46,909 nucleotides of DNA from Candidatus Bathyarchaeota archaeon (GTDB lineage: Archaea > Thermoproteota > Bathyarchaeia > Bathyarchaeales > Bathycorpusculaceae). The stretch's first letter is position 1. Each line of letters opens with the position of its first letter. Position numbers and translations under genes: made by a program. The DNA lies in the NCBI GenBank assembly GCA_017883615.1, contig JADGNF010000015.1, positions 1 through 46,909 of the forward strand, given 5' to 3'. Shown here one piece after another: positions 8,490 to 16,140 of this stretch. Below the pieces are notes generated by a model that saw only the letters and a list, made by a program, of their open reading frames with translations, did not search any database and was not told where the DNA came from.

Positions 8490-9770
8490 TTACTTGAGCT
8501 CGCTAAGCAGCATTCTCACAGCGTTTAATGCTGAAAACGCTGCAGTTTCCATGCTTGAGACCGAAGGTTCGATTGAGTTAAGGTAAATGACGTTTTTGTC
8601 AAGTTTTGTTGGTGGGAGCTTTGTGATTGGTTTGAATGCTGGGTAGGCGGCGCTCCAATTATGGTTCCAAACTGTTTGGCTGTCTCCTTTGAATATGCCT
8701 GTGAGCGCTTCGTCGTTTAGAGGTTCTGGCGAGGAAACGGTCACAAAAGATTCCGTGGCGTTCGCTTTTTGGATGCTGCACTGAGTTATCGGGTCAGCGC
8801 CTTTTGTTGTTAACACGATACCCGGTGGCGTTGCAGAGTTTTTCAGCCCAAAGTATCCAGGGTTAAAGACACCGCGAGCTATACGCCGAAAGATTCTCTG
8901 GTAGGGCTGGGGCACCCAACTGGAAAACTGGAGCCCATCGAATTTGATACCTGCGAAATCAAGAGGAGCAGCAATCAATATAGCGTCAAACTGAACCGCA
9001 TCTTCGCCAGCGGAAATCCTGTATATGTCTTGGAGCGTTTTCTCTATTCCATCCACTCTTTGTCTCAACTTGACTTTTGCATTTGAGGCTTCTGCTAGAC
9101 TTGTGGGTAAAGAACTGTTGCCTTCTGCCAAGCTATAGGTTGCGTTTGAGTAAACGCCTACGAGGCTGATTATACCTGCGAGTCCGCCCAAGTCGGCGTT
9201 CTGGGTATAGATTGTTCGAGCGATTGGAGCAACAATTTCCTCTACAAATGATTGGCTTACTCCTGCTTCAAGAAGAATTTCGTCCAAACGTTTCGTGTAC
9301 CACTTGTCGAGTCCTGCCGACGCCAAGAGCTCACCTATCTCGCCTGGAGACTCTTGTTCATCGTAATACATCTTTACAAATTGCGTTTTTGCTTCTCTAA
9401 GCAAAAGAAATGCCCGTGCCAGACTAAATTTGTATTTCGCCAAAAGCCTTGCATTAGTGACTGCTGGCTGTTTGCTTGACCTGAAAACCAATTTTGAACC
9501 GTTCCAAATGGCGAAATCCGTACGTTCTTCTAAGCGCTTAAATTTAAGATGCTCCGCGTTTACAAGTCCCATAATCGTTTTGTTAGTGCCGTTGAAGAAG
9601 GCAGCGCCCAACTCAAAGTCAGTCCCGGATACGTTTTGCGTCAATACTCTGCCACCTAGTCTGCTTTGGGCCTCATAGATTGTTATATCTATATTTGGAA
9701 GGTATTTTCGGGCAAAATATGCCGCGGAACAACCTCCTATTCCACCTCCAATAATTGCCAGTTTTGACAT
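8490..9770 (-). CDS. Prenylcysteine-oxidase-like FAD-dependent oxidoreductase
   Basis: A 426-residue flavoprotein. The FAD Rossmann motif GGGIGGCSAAYF lies at 8-19, with the ribose-binding Glu in IYEAQSRLGGRV. Beyond the generic amine-oxidase start, the whole length follows the prenylcysteine oxidase (PCYOX1) pattern: FELGAAFF early, the GVSQSFVEEIVAPI(A)R...Y-x-Q block mid-protein, AGIISLVG, SLAEGNSSLP, a late VWNHNWSAAYP and a final VIYLNSIE-PSVSSMETAAFSA. Eukaryotic PCYOX releases cysteine and a prenyl aldehyde from prenylcysteine. The substrate here is unknown; an isoprenoid thioether or lipid is a reasonable guess. There is no signal peptide, so it is probably cytoplasmic. It stands alone. 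Confidence 0.8.
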   Translation of the reverse strand: MSKLAIIGGGIGGCSAAYFARKYLPNIDITIYEAQSRLGGRVLTQNVSGTDFELGAAFFNGTNKTIMGLVNAEHLKFKRLEERTDFAIWNGSKLVFRSSKQPAVTNARLLAKYKFSLARAFLLLREAKTQFVKMYYDEQESPGEIGELLASAGLDKWYTKRLDEILLEAGVSQSFVEEIVAPIARTIYTQNADLGGLAGIISLVGVYSNATYSLAEGNSSLPTSLAEASNAKVKLRQRVDGIEKTLQDIYRISAGEDAVQFDAILIAAPLDFAGIKFDGLQFSSWVPQPYQRIFRRIARGVFNPGYFGLKNSATPPGIVLTTKGADPITQCSIQKANATESFVTVSSPEPLNDEALTGIFKGDSQTVWNHNWSAAYPAFKPITKLPPTKLDKNVIYLNSIEPSVSSMETAAFSALNAVRMLLSELK

Positions 9771-9922
9771 TCCAAATCCAAAAACTCATGTTCCCAGAGT
9801 AAGATAAACCTGCTTGCCGAAAACTGGAACTGTTTATAGAATAATTGTTTATGTTGGAGTTTCCACAGCCGCTGTCAAAAGGTTTAAGTTGTTAAAAGAA
9901 AGGGTTAGTTTGGGTTTCACAA

Positions 9923-10003
9923 ATGGTAAAGCACTTGTTTGGATTTGAAGAAGAAGAAGATTGTGAAGACTGCGAATGCGATGAATGCGAAGAAGAAGAG
10001 TAA
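9923..10003 (+). CDS. 26-residue acidic microprotein with CxxCxCxxC motif
   Basis: ATG at 9923 to TAA at 10001-10003 encodes 26 residues. MVKHLFGF is followed by an acidic run with cysteines at 14, 17, 19 and 22 (C-E-D-C-E-C-D-E-C) and EEEE at the end. The cysteine spacing could bind one metal ion. A TATA-like GGTTTAAGTTG (9881-9891) lies about 37 bases upstream of the ATG. The low-complexity acidic coding is a caution, but the regular cysteines, complete frame and promoter argue for a real gene. No family recognised. Confidence 0.45.
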   Translation: MVKHLFGFEEEEDCEDCECDECEEEE

Positions 10004-10099
10004 GCTAATTCGCAGCTTTTTCTTCTTACAATTTTTGTTTTTCTCAACCTTCTAATCTTAAATATCCCAAGGTTAGTATCGCAAAAGACATCGTTCTAA

Positions 10100-10264
10100 A
10101 CAACAATTAAACCTGAAAAAGTAGGAATAAGAATATACGACGGGTTTCAGATTTCAAGATTTGGAAACGTAAACAGTTTTTACCCCACTTTAGCAATCGA
10201 ACACGTTAAACGTATCCGAAAAGCTGACTTAGCATCTCATCAGAAAGCGTCTACTCGTACCTAA
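10100..10264 (+). other. Protein-like open frame without a start codon
   Basis: From an in-frame stop at 10097 to TAA at 10262-10264 a 54-codon frame reads like coding sequence (IKPEKVGIRIYDGFQ, then SRFGNVNSFYP and a basic end) but has no ATG, GTG or TTG. It overlaps the tail of the minus-strand gene at 10251. It may be a decayed gene fragment or chance. Confidence 0.2.
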
Positions 10265-10442
10265 CCAAGTAAAGTGGTTTCTTGGCTTCTCTGCGTCTTT
10301 GTTCAAGAGACACGTGTTCCAACGAAATCTTTTGCGCTATGTTATTCATGTCTTTTCCACCTAAATTGTTTTTCTCAAAAGACTCTGGGTCTGACTCCTC
10401 ATCTATTAAGGGTTGCTTGATTTGTTCTATTTTGGGTCGCAT
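10251..10442 (-). CDS. Small charged hypothetical protein
   Basis: A 63-residue hydrophilic protein with no recognised domain. The N-terminal half is acidic (DEESDPESFEKN) and the C-terminal half basic (LEQRRREAKKPLYLVRYE). Support comes from a well-placed AAAGGGAG site about 8 bases before the ATG at 10442 and a TATA-like stretch upstream. It lies downstream of the EF-1A gene on the same strand, separated by 184 bases, where many archaea have rpsJ; it is not S10. Function unknown. Confidence 0.5.
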   Translation of the reverse strand: MRPKIEQIKQPLIDEESDPESFEKNNLGGKDMNNIAQKISLEHVSLEQRRREAKKPLYLVRYE

Positions 10443-10626
10443 ATCAATGCTCCCTTTATGTAAAGCAAAGGCTCGGGGAAACCTATTAAAAATATGTTGT
10501 TGCCATGAGACAGCAACAAATCCGGACTCTACATGAAAACGGAATAAGAGATGAGGTTTCTAAAATAGAGTCCATTAAAGAACTGGACAGTTTGCGGTGA
10601 AACAAAAAATGAAGGAAAAAGGGTGT

Positions 10627-11964
10627 TTATGGACCCTTCTTGGTTATTTCTTTCACGACACCTGCGGCGACTGTAGTGCCCATGTCTCTGATTGCGAAGC
10701 GGCCTAATTCTGGGAATTCAAGGTACGTCTCTACTGAAATGGGGTGCAGTGGTTCCATTCGTACCCAAGCGGCATCTCCAGTTTTGAGGAAGCTAGGGTG
10801 CTCTTCGGTGACTTGACCAGTGCGTGGGTCGATTTTCTTAAGCAGTTCGGTGAATTTGCATGCGATTTGGCCTGTGTGGTAGTGAAGAACTGGTGTGTAT
10901 CCGGCTGCGATTGCGGTTGGGTGGTAGATAATGATGATTTGGCCGATGAATTCCTTAGCCACTGTTGGTGGGCTGGATGATAAGCCTGCGACGTCTCCTC
11001 GGTGAACGTCAGTTTTTGCGATTCCTCGGACGTTCAGGCCAATGTTGTCGCCTGGCTCTGCTCTTGGAATAGAGGTGTGGTGCATTTCGATTGATTTTAC
11101 TTCAGCGGTTTTGTTGCTAGGCATGAAAACGATGTTGTCGCCTGGTTTAACCGTGCCTGTTTCGACTCTGCCCACTGGGACAGTGCCAATGCCTGTGATG
11201 CTGTAAACGTCCTGAACCGGCATGCGTAATGGTTTGTTGGTTGGTTTAACAGGGATTTCTAGCAGGTCTAAAGCTTCGATAAGGGTTGGGCCGGTGTACC
11301 ATGGCATCTTGTCGCTTCGCTTGACTAGGTTTTCGCCTGTCCAGCCTGAAACGGGGATGAACCTGATTTTCTCGACCATTTTGCCGTCAGCGTCTTTGAT
11401 TTGGGTCTTGAAGCCAACCATGCCCAGCATACGCGAAATTTCAGCTTTCATTTCATCGTACCTTTCTTTGCTGTAATTAACGGAGATGTCATCCATCTTG
11501 TTAATTGCAACAATTGCTTGACGAATGCCCAGGGTGAAAGCCAAAAATGCGTGCTCACGTGTTTGACCTCCTGCACCAATTCCAGCTTCAAACTCGCCTT
11601 TCTTGGCTGAGCAGAAGAGTATGCAGGCGTCTGCTTGGCTTGCGCCAGTAATCATGTTTTTGACGAAGTCTCTGTGTCCTGGCGCGTCGATAACGGTGTA
11701 GTTGAATTTCTTGGTTTGGAACTGCAAGAATCGAAGGTCAATCGTGACACCTCGTTCTCGTTCCTCTTTGAGGTTGTCGAGTACCCATGCGAATTTGAAT
11801 GTGCCTTTGCCCATTTTTTCGGCTTCTTCTTCGTAAGCTTTGATTGTCCGTTCGTCGATTGCTCCTGCATCGTATAGCAAGTGTCCTGTGGTAGTTGATT
11901 TTCCGTGGTCAACGTGCCCCATGATGATTATGTTTAAGTGGGGTTTCTCGCTTTTGCTCATCAT
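10627..11964 (-). CDS. tuf: Elongation factor 1-alpha (archaeal EF-Tu equivalent)
   Basis: A 445-residue EF-1A, which delivers aminoacyl-tRNA to the ribosome as a GTP complex. G1 is GHVDHGKST, G3 DAPGH and G4 NKMD; switch I contains the KEERERGVTIDL sequence shared by archaeal and eukaryotic EF-1A. Domains 2 and 3 are complete (RVETGTVKPGDNI; YHPTAIAAGYTPVLHYHTGQIA). The length is normal. The start has AAGGAAG just upstream. The S12-S7 pair lies 1.4 kb away on the same strand, with an opposite-strand GTPase gene in between, and no S10 gene follows, so the usual str-type cluster is broken. Confidence 0.98.
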   Translation of the reverse strand: MMSKSEKPHLNIIIMGHVDHGKSTTTGHLLYDAGAIDERTIKAYEEEAEKMGKGTFKFAWVLDNLKEERERGVTIDLRFLQFQTKKFNYTVIDAPGHRDFVKNMITGASQADACILFCSAKKGEFEAGIGAGGQTREHAFLAFTLGIRQAIVAINKMDDISVNYSKERYDEMKAEISRMLGMVGFKTQIKDADGKMVEKIRFIPVSGWTGENLVKRSDKMPWYTGPTLIEALDLLEIPVKPTNKPLRMPVQDVYSITGIGTVPVGRVETGTVKPGDNIVFMPSNKTAEVKSIEMHHTSIPRAEPGDNIGLNVRGIAKTDVHRGDVAGLSSSPPTVAKEFIGQIIIIYHPTAIAAGYTPVLHYHTGQIACKFTELLKKIDPRTGQVTEEHPSFLKTGDAAWVRMEPLHPISVETYLEFPELGRFAIRDMGTTVAAGVVKEITKKGP

Positions 11965-12144
11965 TCATACTTCCTTTTAAGATTCTTCCTTAAGTTTTAG
12001 TGAATTCGTTAACACATCAGTTCTCCAATTATTTTAAGTTTATCATAAGTCTCCAATGTTTCACCACAATGCGCAAAACTGTTTTTGCCCCAAAACAAAC
12101 TTTCAATAGGAGAGGCTTAGGAAAACTGGGTTTTGTTTACAAAT

Positions 12145-12155
12145 CATATTTAAGC
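12145..12155 (+). promoter_or_regulatory. TATA box of the DRG/OBG-like GTPase gene
   Basis: CATATTTAAGC sits about 38 bases before the ATG at 12188, predicting a transcript start near 12176 and a short leader. Confidence 0.45.
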
Positions 12156-12187
12156 GGAAAACATAGTATTCTTTAGCGAAAGCGTTT

Positions 12188-13369
12188 ATGCCTACTAACT
12201 TACCTCCGGAAGCAAAAGATAAGTGGGCTGAGGTGGAAGCGACCAATGATCCCAAGCTGAAACTTCAGAAGTACCAAGAGTTCCTAGCTGAAGTTCCGCA
12301 GCACAAGGGTACGATGAAGCTTCGAGGTCAAATAAAGAGGAAAATGGCGGTTCTCCGCCAAGACTTAGACGACAAGAAAACAAGGCGTGTTGGTTTAAGA
12401 AGCGGTGGACCCAAATTTTTCATTGAAAAAGAAGGATCAGCCCAGATAGCCCTCGTTGGCATGACAAACGTGGGCAAGAGCAGTCTTTTGTCCGCTGTGA
12501 CCAACGCGAAAGTCTGTGTTTCACCTGTTCCGTTCACATCGAAGGATCCGGTACCTAGCATATTGAATTACAAAGATGTGCAGCTCCAAATAGTGGAGAC
12601 GCCTGCCATAATCGAGGGTTCAGCTGATGGCAAACTTTGGGGGTCGCAAACTATAGCTTCTGCCCGTAACGCTGACGGCTTAATTCTCATGGTTGACCTG
12701 AGCGAAAATCCGGTGGCTCAGCTTCAAACTATTCAAGGTGAGTTAGAGAAAGCACGAATAGCCACAACCCGGCCAAAAGGCAAAGTGGATATCGACCGTA
12801 AACATACAGGTACTGCATTAAGGATCGTTTTGGTGGGTAAGCTTCTCGATTGTGGGATGCGGGAAGTCGAGGAGCTTTTGCGAAACCATAGGATTAACGA
12901 CGCTATCGTGAAAATAAGCGGCGAAATCAGCTTAGACGACGTCGAAGAAGCGATCTACGAAACCACTACTTTCAAACCTACACTCATTATAGCAAACAAA
13001 CTGGACGTAAAAGGCGCAGACGCTAATCTTCAAACATTGAACCGTTTCATTCAAGGCAAGCTCCCGATAATTGCCATCTCTTGCGAACAGAAAAGCGGCT
13101 TAGACAAGTTAGGCGAAACAATTTTTAACACACTAGGAATTATCCGAATTTACACAAAGGAACCAAGCAAGAGGGACCCAAGCAGCAAACCGTTTACGCT
13201 TAAACGCGGCGCCACCTTGCAGGACCTCGCCAAAGCCATCCATGGCGAATTCATTTGGAACTTCGCTTATGCACGAGTGTGGGCCAAACGGTTGGTTTTT
13301 AGTCCCCAGAAAGTTGGGTTAACGTTTGTTTTGGAAGATGGCGACGTCGTGGAAATTCACACAAAATAG
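12188..13369 (+). CDS. DRG/OBG-family GTPase with TGS domain
   Basis: A 393-residue translation-associated GTPase. An N-terminal helical region (1-85) precedes the G domain: G1 is GMTNVGKSS, G4 NKLD, and the G5-like AISCEQ. The C-terminal ~70 residues form a TGS domain (KPFTLKRGATLQDLAKAIHGEF...DVVEIH). DRG proteins bind ribosomes. The odd feature is G3: the family DxPG reads ETPAI here, so the Mg/gamma-phosphate Asp is Glu and the invariant Gly is Ala. GTP hydrolysis may therefore work differently. It ends in TAG. It sits on the plus strand, splitting the S12-S7 and EF-1A genes. Confidence 0.9.
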   Translation: MPTNLPPEAKDKWAEVEATNDPKLKLQKYQEFLAEVPQHKGTMKLRGQIKRKMAVLRQDLDDKKTRRVGLRSGGPKFFIEKEGSAQIALVGMTNVGKSSLLSAVTNAKVCVSPVPFTSKDPVPSILNYKDVQLQIVETPAIIEGSADGKLWGSQTIASARNADGLILMVDLSENPVAQLQTIQGELEKARIATTRPKGKVDIDRKHTGTALRIVLVGKLLDCGMREVEELLRNHRINDAIVKISGEISLDDVEEAIYETTTFKPTLIIANKLDVKGADANLQTLNRFIQGKLPIIAISCEQKSGLDKLGETIFNTLGIIRIYTKEPSKRDPSSKPFTLKRGATLQDLAKAIHGEFIWNFAYARVWAKRLVFSPQKVGLTFVLEDGDVVEIHTK

Positions 13370-13427
13370 AAATTGAAAAGTTTTGAAAAAAGAAAATAAT
13401 AAAAGAGAAGGAGGTTGGAACGGGTGC

Positions 13428-14036
13428 TTATCTTGATGACTGCGCGACGCGTTCGATTTCGTTTCTTTTGGCAACGCCTGCACTCTTTATGTCACTGTTT
13501 GCTGCCAGGATCAGTTCGTCTGCGATGCATTCTTCGATGGATTTTGGTGTGTTGGCTGCTGCTGCTCGTGCGCCTTCTGTGATGTGCCTGATTGCTAAGT
13601 CTATTCTGCGTTGTGGTGCAACGTCCACTGATAGGTGATATACGACTCCACCGTAGCTGATACGTGTAGTGTCTTCGCAAGGTGAACAGTTTTCAACTGC
13701 GCGGACAAGAACTTCAACTGGGTTTTTGCTTGTGCGTAAATTGATGATTTCGAAGGCTGCTTTAACTATGTTTGTGGATTTGGCTTTTTTGCCGCTGTTC
13801 TTGCCTGGGCGCATCATGTTGTTTATGAGGCGTTCAACGATGTTGACGTTGGCTTTGCGGAATCTTTGGTGCTCGTGTCTGCCCATGCTGTGCGGGGCAA
13901 CCATCGGAGTTAAGTTTAGGTACCTTTGTAGACCGAGGTCGTTGACTTTGATTTCTTTGAAACTCCATTTCTGGAATAGTTTAATTTCTGCGGGTGTCGC
14001 TGCGGCTGTGGGTGCGGTTGTGGTTGTTGTGCTCAT
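13428..14036 (-). CDS. rpsG: 30S ribosomal protein S7
   Basis: A 202-residue archaeal S7, which binds the 3' major domain of 16S rRNA and starts head assembly. Recognised by NIVERLINNMMRPGKNSGKKAK, ENCSPCEDTTRISYGG, and VDVAPQRRIDLAIRHI in the usual order. An N-terminal extension of ~17 residues is Thr/Ala-rich and probably disordered. It begins 9 bases after the S12 stop and is almost certainly cotranscribed with S12. Convergent with the GTPase gene. Confidence 0.97.
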   Translation of the reverse strand: MSTTTTTAPTAAATPAEIKLFQKWSFKEIKVNDLGLQRYLNLTPMVAPHSMGRHEHQRFRKANVNIVERLINNMMRPGKNSGKKAKSTNIVKAAFEIINLRTSKNPVEVLVRAVENCSPCEDTTRISYGGVVYHLSVDVAPQRRIDLAIRHITEGARAAAANTPKSIEECIADELILAANSDIKSAGVAKRNEIERVAQSSR

Positions 14037-14045
14037 GTTTCATCC

Positions 14046-14486
14046 TTACCGTGCAGGTTTTTGTTTGCGTCCGTAGACGAGTTCGTTAAGTGAGACGCCG
14101 TTTACCATAACGACCTTCCAGCGTACACCGGGGATGTCTCCCATGGCGCCGCCACGGGTGCCGCCAATGCCTTCCACGACGACTTCATCGTGTTCGTCAA
14201 CGACGTTTAACGCGCCGTCTCCGGGTAGGAATGCACTGAGAACGCGTCCGTTCTTGATAAGTTGGGTCCTAACGCATTTGCGAATGGCGCTGTTAGGCTG
14301 TTTTGATTCAACACCTACTTTTTCTAGAACAATGCCTCGTGCTTGAGGTGCACCCTGTAGAGGGTCAACTTTTTCGTCTAGCATGAGTTGGCGACGGTTG
14401 TAGTACCTGTCGCTCCAACGGAAGTTTTTCCGTTTCTTTTGAAGTTTCCGAGCGGCGAATTCGCCTCGGGGTGATTTTGAACCCAT
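14046..14486 (-). CDS. rpsL: 30S ribosomal protein S12
   Basis: A 146-residue archaeal S12, part of the decoding centre. The conserved [12 protein letters not shown] loop and the [18 protein letters not shown] block are present, as is the basic archaeal N-terminus ([20 protein letters not shown]). It is the first gene of the S12-S7 pair. RNase HII is transcribed divergently 240 bases away. Confidence 0.97.
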   Translation of the reverse strand: MGSKSPRGEFAARKLQKKRKNFRWSDRYYNRRQLMLDEKVDPLQGAPQARGIVLEKVGVESKQPNSAIRKCVRTQLIKNGRVLSAFLPGDGALNVVDEHDEVVVEGIGGTRGGAMGDIPGVRWKVVMVNGVSLNELVYGRKQKPAR

Positions 14487-14726
14487 TCTTAAATATCCTC
14501 TTGCACAGTTTAAGTTCCAACACTAATATTTAAACAGCACGAACCAGAAACGGCATGTTTTAGCTTGATTTTACTCGCTGATCTAATGTTCTTGGTGCCG
14601 ATGCCGCGTTTTCCAAAAGCGCACTGCAATCTTAAAACTATTGGCGTGAGGAATTGGTGGCTTGTTTTTGTGAAAGTGTTATAGCCTAGAACCCTGTTAG
14701 CCGCTACTAACGAGGAGAAAAATAGG

Positions 14727-15389
14727 TTGTTGGTTGCTGGCATCGATGAAGCTGGAAGAGGATGCGTAATTGGTCCACTAGTCGTTGCTGGCGTAGCTGT
14801 GAAAGCCACCAACCTGCTGGCGCTCGCAGATTTAGGCGTGAAGGACTCAAAGCTTTTGACCGCTAAGAAACGCGAAGCCTTGTATCCGGAAATTCTTCGT
14901 TTATCGGACAAGCATTTGGTTCTGAAGGTTTCTCCCAAAGAAATTGACCGCTCAGTGGAAAGCCAACGGAAGTTGCACAAGCTAAATCGGCTGGAAGCGG
15001 AAACAATGGCACAAATTGTAACCGAGCTGGAGCCTGATGTTGCTTATGTTGATGCTGCGGATGTTTTAGAAAAGCGGTTTGGGCAACACATTTTGGAGTC
15101 TTCAACGTTCAAGACGCGAATCATCTCCGAACACAAAGCGGACCGCAATTATCCAGTGGTTTCGGCCGCCAGCATCATAGCCAAAGTTGAACGTGACTCT
15201 TCGGTAGCAACTTTGCGTGGCGAGTTTGGCGACTTTGGCACAGGATACCTAACTGATCCTAAAACCAGTTTGTTCCTTAAAGAATGGCTCAGAAACCACG
15301 CTGAATACCCTGAATGTGTGAGAAAATCTTGGAAACCCGCCAAACAAGCAAAAGCAGAACGAGGCACGACACAACAAAAGCTAGCCTAA
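14727..15389 (+). CDS. rnhB: Ribonuclease HII
   Basis: A 220-residue RNase HII, which cuts RNA in RNA-DNA hybrids and removes single ribonucleotides from DNA. Catalytic acids are visible in GIDEAGRG (Asp-Glu), in YVDAAD and in the later KVERD. The start is a TTG at 14727 with a CGAGGAG ribosome-binding site about 9 bases upstream; the next codon is also TTG. The C-terminal ~20 residues are basic and probably flexible. It stands alone, divergent from the ribosomal genes and convergent with fibrillarin. Confidence 0.95.
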   Translation: MLVAGIDEAGRGCVIGPLVVAGVAVKATNLLALADLGVKDSKLLTAKKREALYPEILRLSDKHLVLKVSPKEIDRSVESQRKLHKLNRLEAETMAQIVTELEPDVAYVDAADVLEKRFGQHILESSTFKTRIISEHKADRNYPVVSAASIIAKVERDSSVATLRGEFGDFGTGYLTDPKTSLFLKEWLRNHAEYPECVRKSWKPAKQAKAERGTTQQKLA

Positions 15390-15444
15390 CGAAAAAGCCA
15401 ACTTTTAGTTTGACAACACAAGCGGAGTTGACCACGCGACTATT

Positions 15445-16140
15445 CTACCGTTGAGCCACAATCATTGCGTGTGCAATATCGTAAGGCTCCAAATCTACAA
15501 CCTGTTCCACCTGGAAACCGCGGTTCCGAAGCACCTTGGCTTCCATCTGGTAAACCTCGGATGGTGGCAGTGTTACGTCAATGCTCTGTGACTTGACGGC
15601 TAATAGAACCCAGCCATCTTTTTTGAGAAAAATGTCTGCATTATCCGCTAAAACTTTGGCTTGCTCTGGCTGCGCTATGTCACAGTAAATGTCATCGAGT
15701 TTTTCAGGAATGAACATACCATATTTTTGGGGCATGCGTGCATCGGCCAAAAATGGTGACATGTTAGACCTGTGAGCCACGACGTTAGTTACTAAATCTC
15801 TTAGGCTCCGCTGAGCGAATTCGACGCAGTAAACGTGTCCCTCTTCGCTTACGATATCGCTGATGTGGCTTGGCGTCGTCCCTGAGGCTGCACCCAAATA
15901 CAACACTTTATGACCGGGCAAAATTGGCACGGTCTTTAAACCCTTTAGAATTGCGCCTGCAAGTTTGCTTCGGAAAGCGTCCCAAACCCGATATTCTTCG
16001 CCTTCAAAATGGATTAAGCGTTCTCCGTAGACGTTTTTGCCGGGTGCAAAATTCTTGGTGGCTAAACGTTTTGCGCCGTCTTCAAGCACGGCTTGATAAA
16101 TTCCTGGAAATTCAGGGTGTGGTTTAACTCGGGTTGGCAC
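15445..16140 (-). CDS. flpA: Fibrillarin-like rRNA/tRNA 2'-O-methyltransferase
   Basis: A 231-residue fibrillarin, the SAM-dependent methyltransferase of archaeal C/D-box sRNPs. The SAM-binding segment is VLYLGAASGTTPSHISDI; family blocks YGERLIHFEGEEYRVWDAFRSKLAG, ADARMPQKY and YCDIAQPEQA follow. The start is the GTG at 16140 with GGGGA about 10 bases upstream. This gives the usual archaeal length and overlaps the Nop5 stop by 17 bases. The frame stays open ~300 codons further upstream, but that is only the alternate frame of the repetitive Nop5 tail. Ends in TAG. Translational coupling to Nop5 is likely. Confidence 0.95.
   Translation of the reverse strand: MPTRVKPHPEFPGIYQAVLEDGAKRLATKNFAPGKNVYGERLIHFEGEEYRVWDAFRSKLAGAILKGLKTVPILPGHKVLYLGAASGTTPSHISDIVSEEGHVYCVEFAQRSLRDLVTNVVAHRSNMSPFLADARMPQKYGMFIPEKLDDIYCDIAQPEQAKVLADNADIFLKKDGWVLLAVKSQSIDVTLPPSEVYQMEAKVLRNRGFQVEQVVDLEPYDIAHAMIVAQR

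Noticed and set aside
10505-10600. Plus-strand ORF of ~31 codons (MRQQQIRTLHENG...)
   Set aside because: The TATA-like element lies too close to the ATG for transcription of the start, and no motif is visible.
15438-15480. tRNA-like D-arm sequence overlapping the fibrillarin stop (minus strand GTGGCTCAACGGTAG)
   Set aside because: The preceding seven bases do not form an acceptor strand, the D stem does not pair, and there is no T arm downstream. It encodes the normal fibrillarin C-terminus (VAQR).
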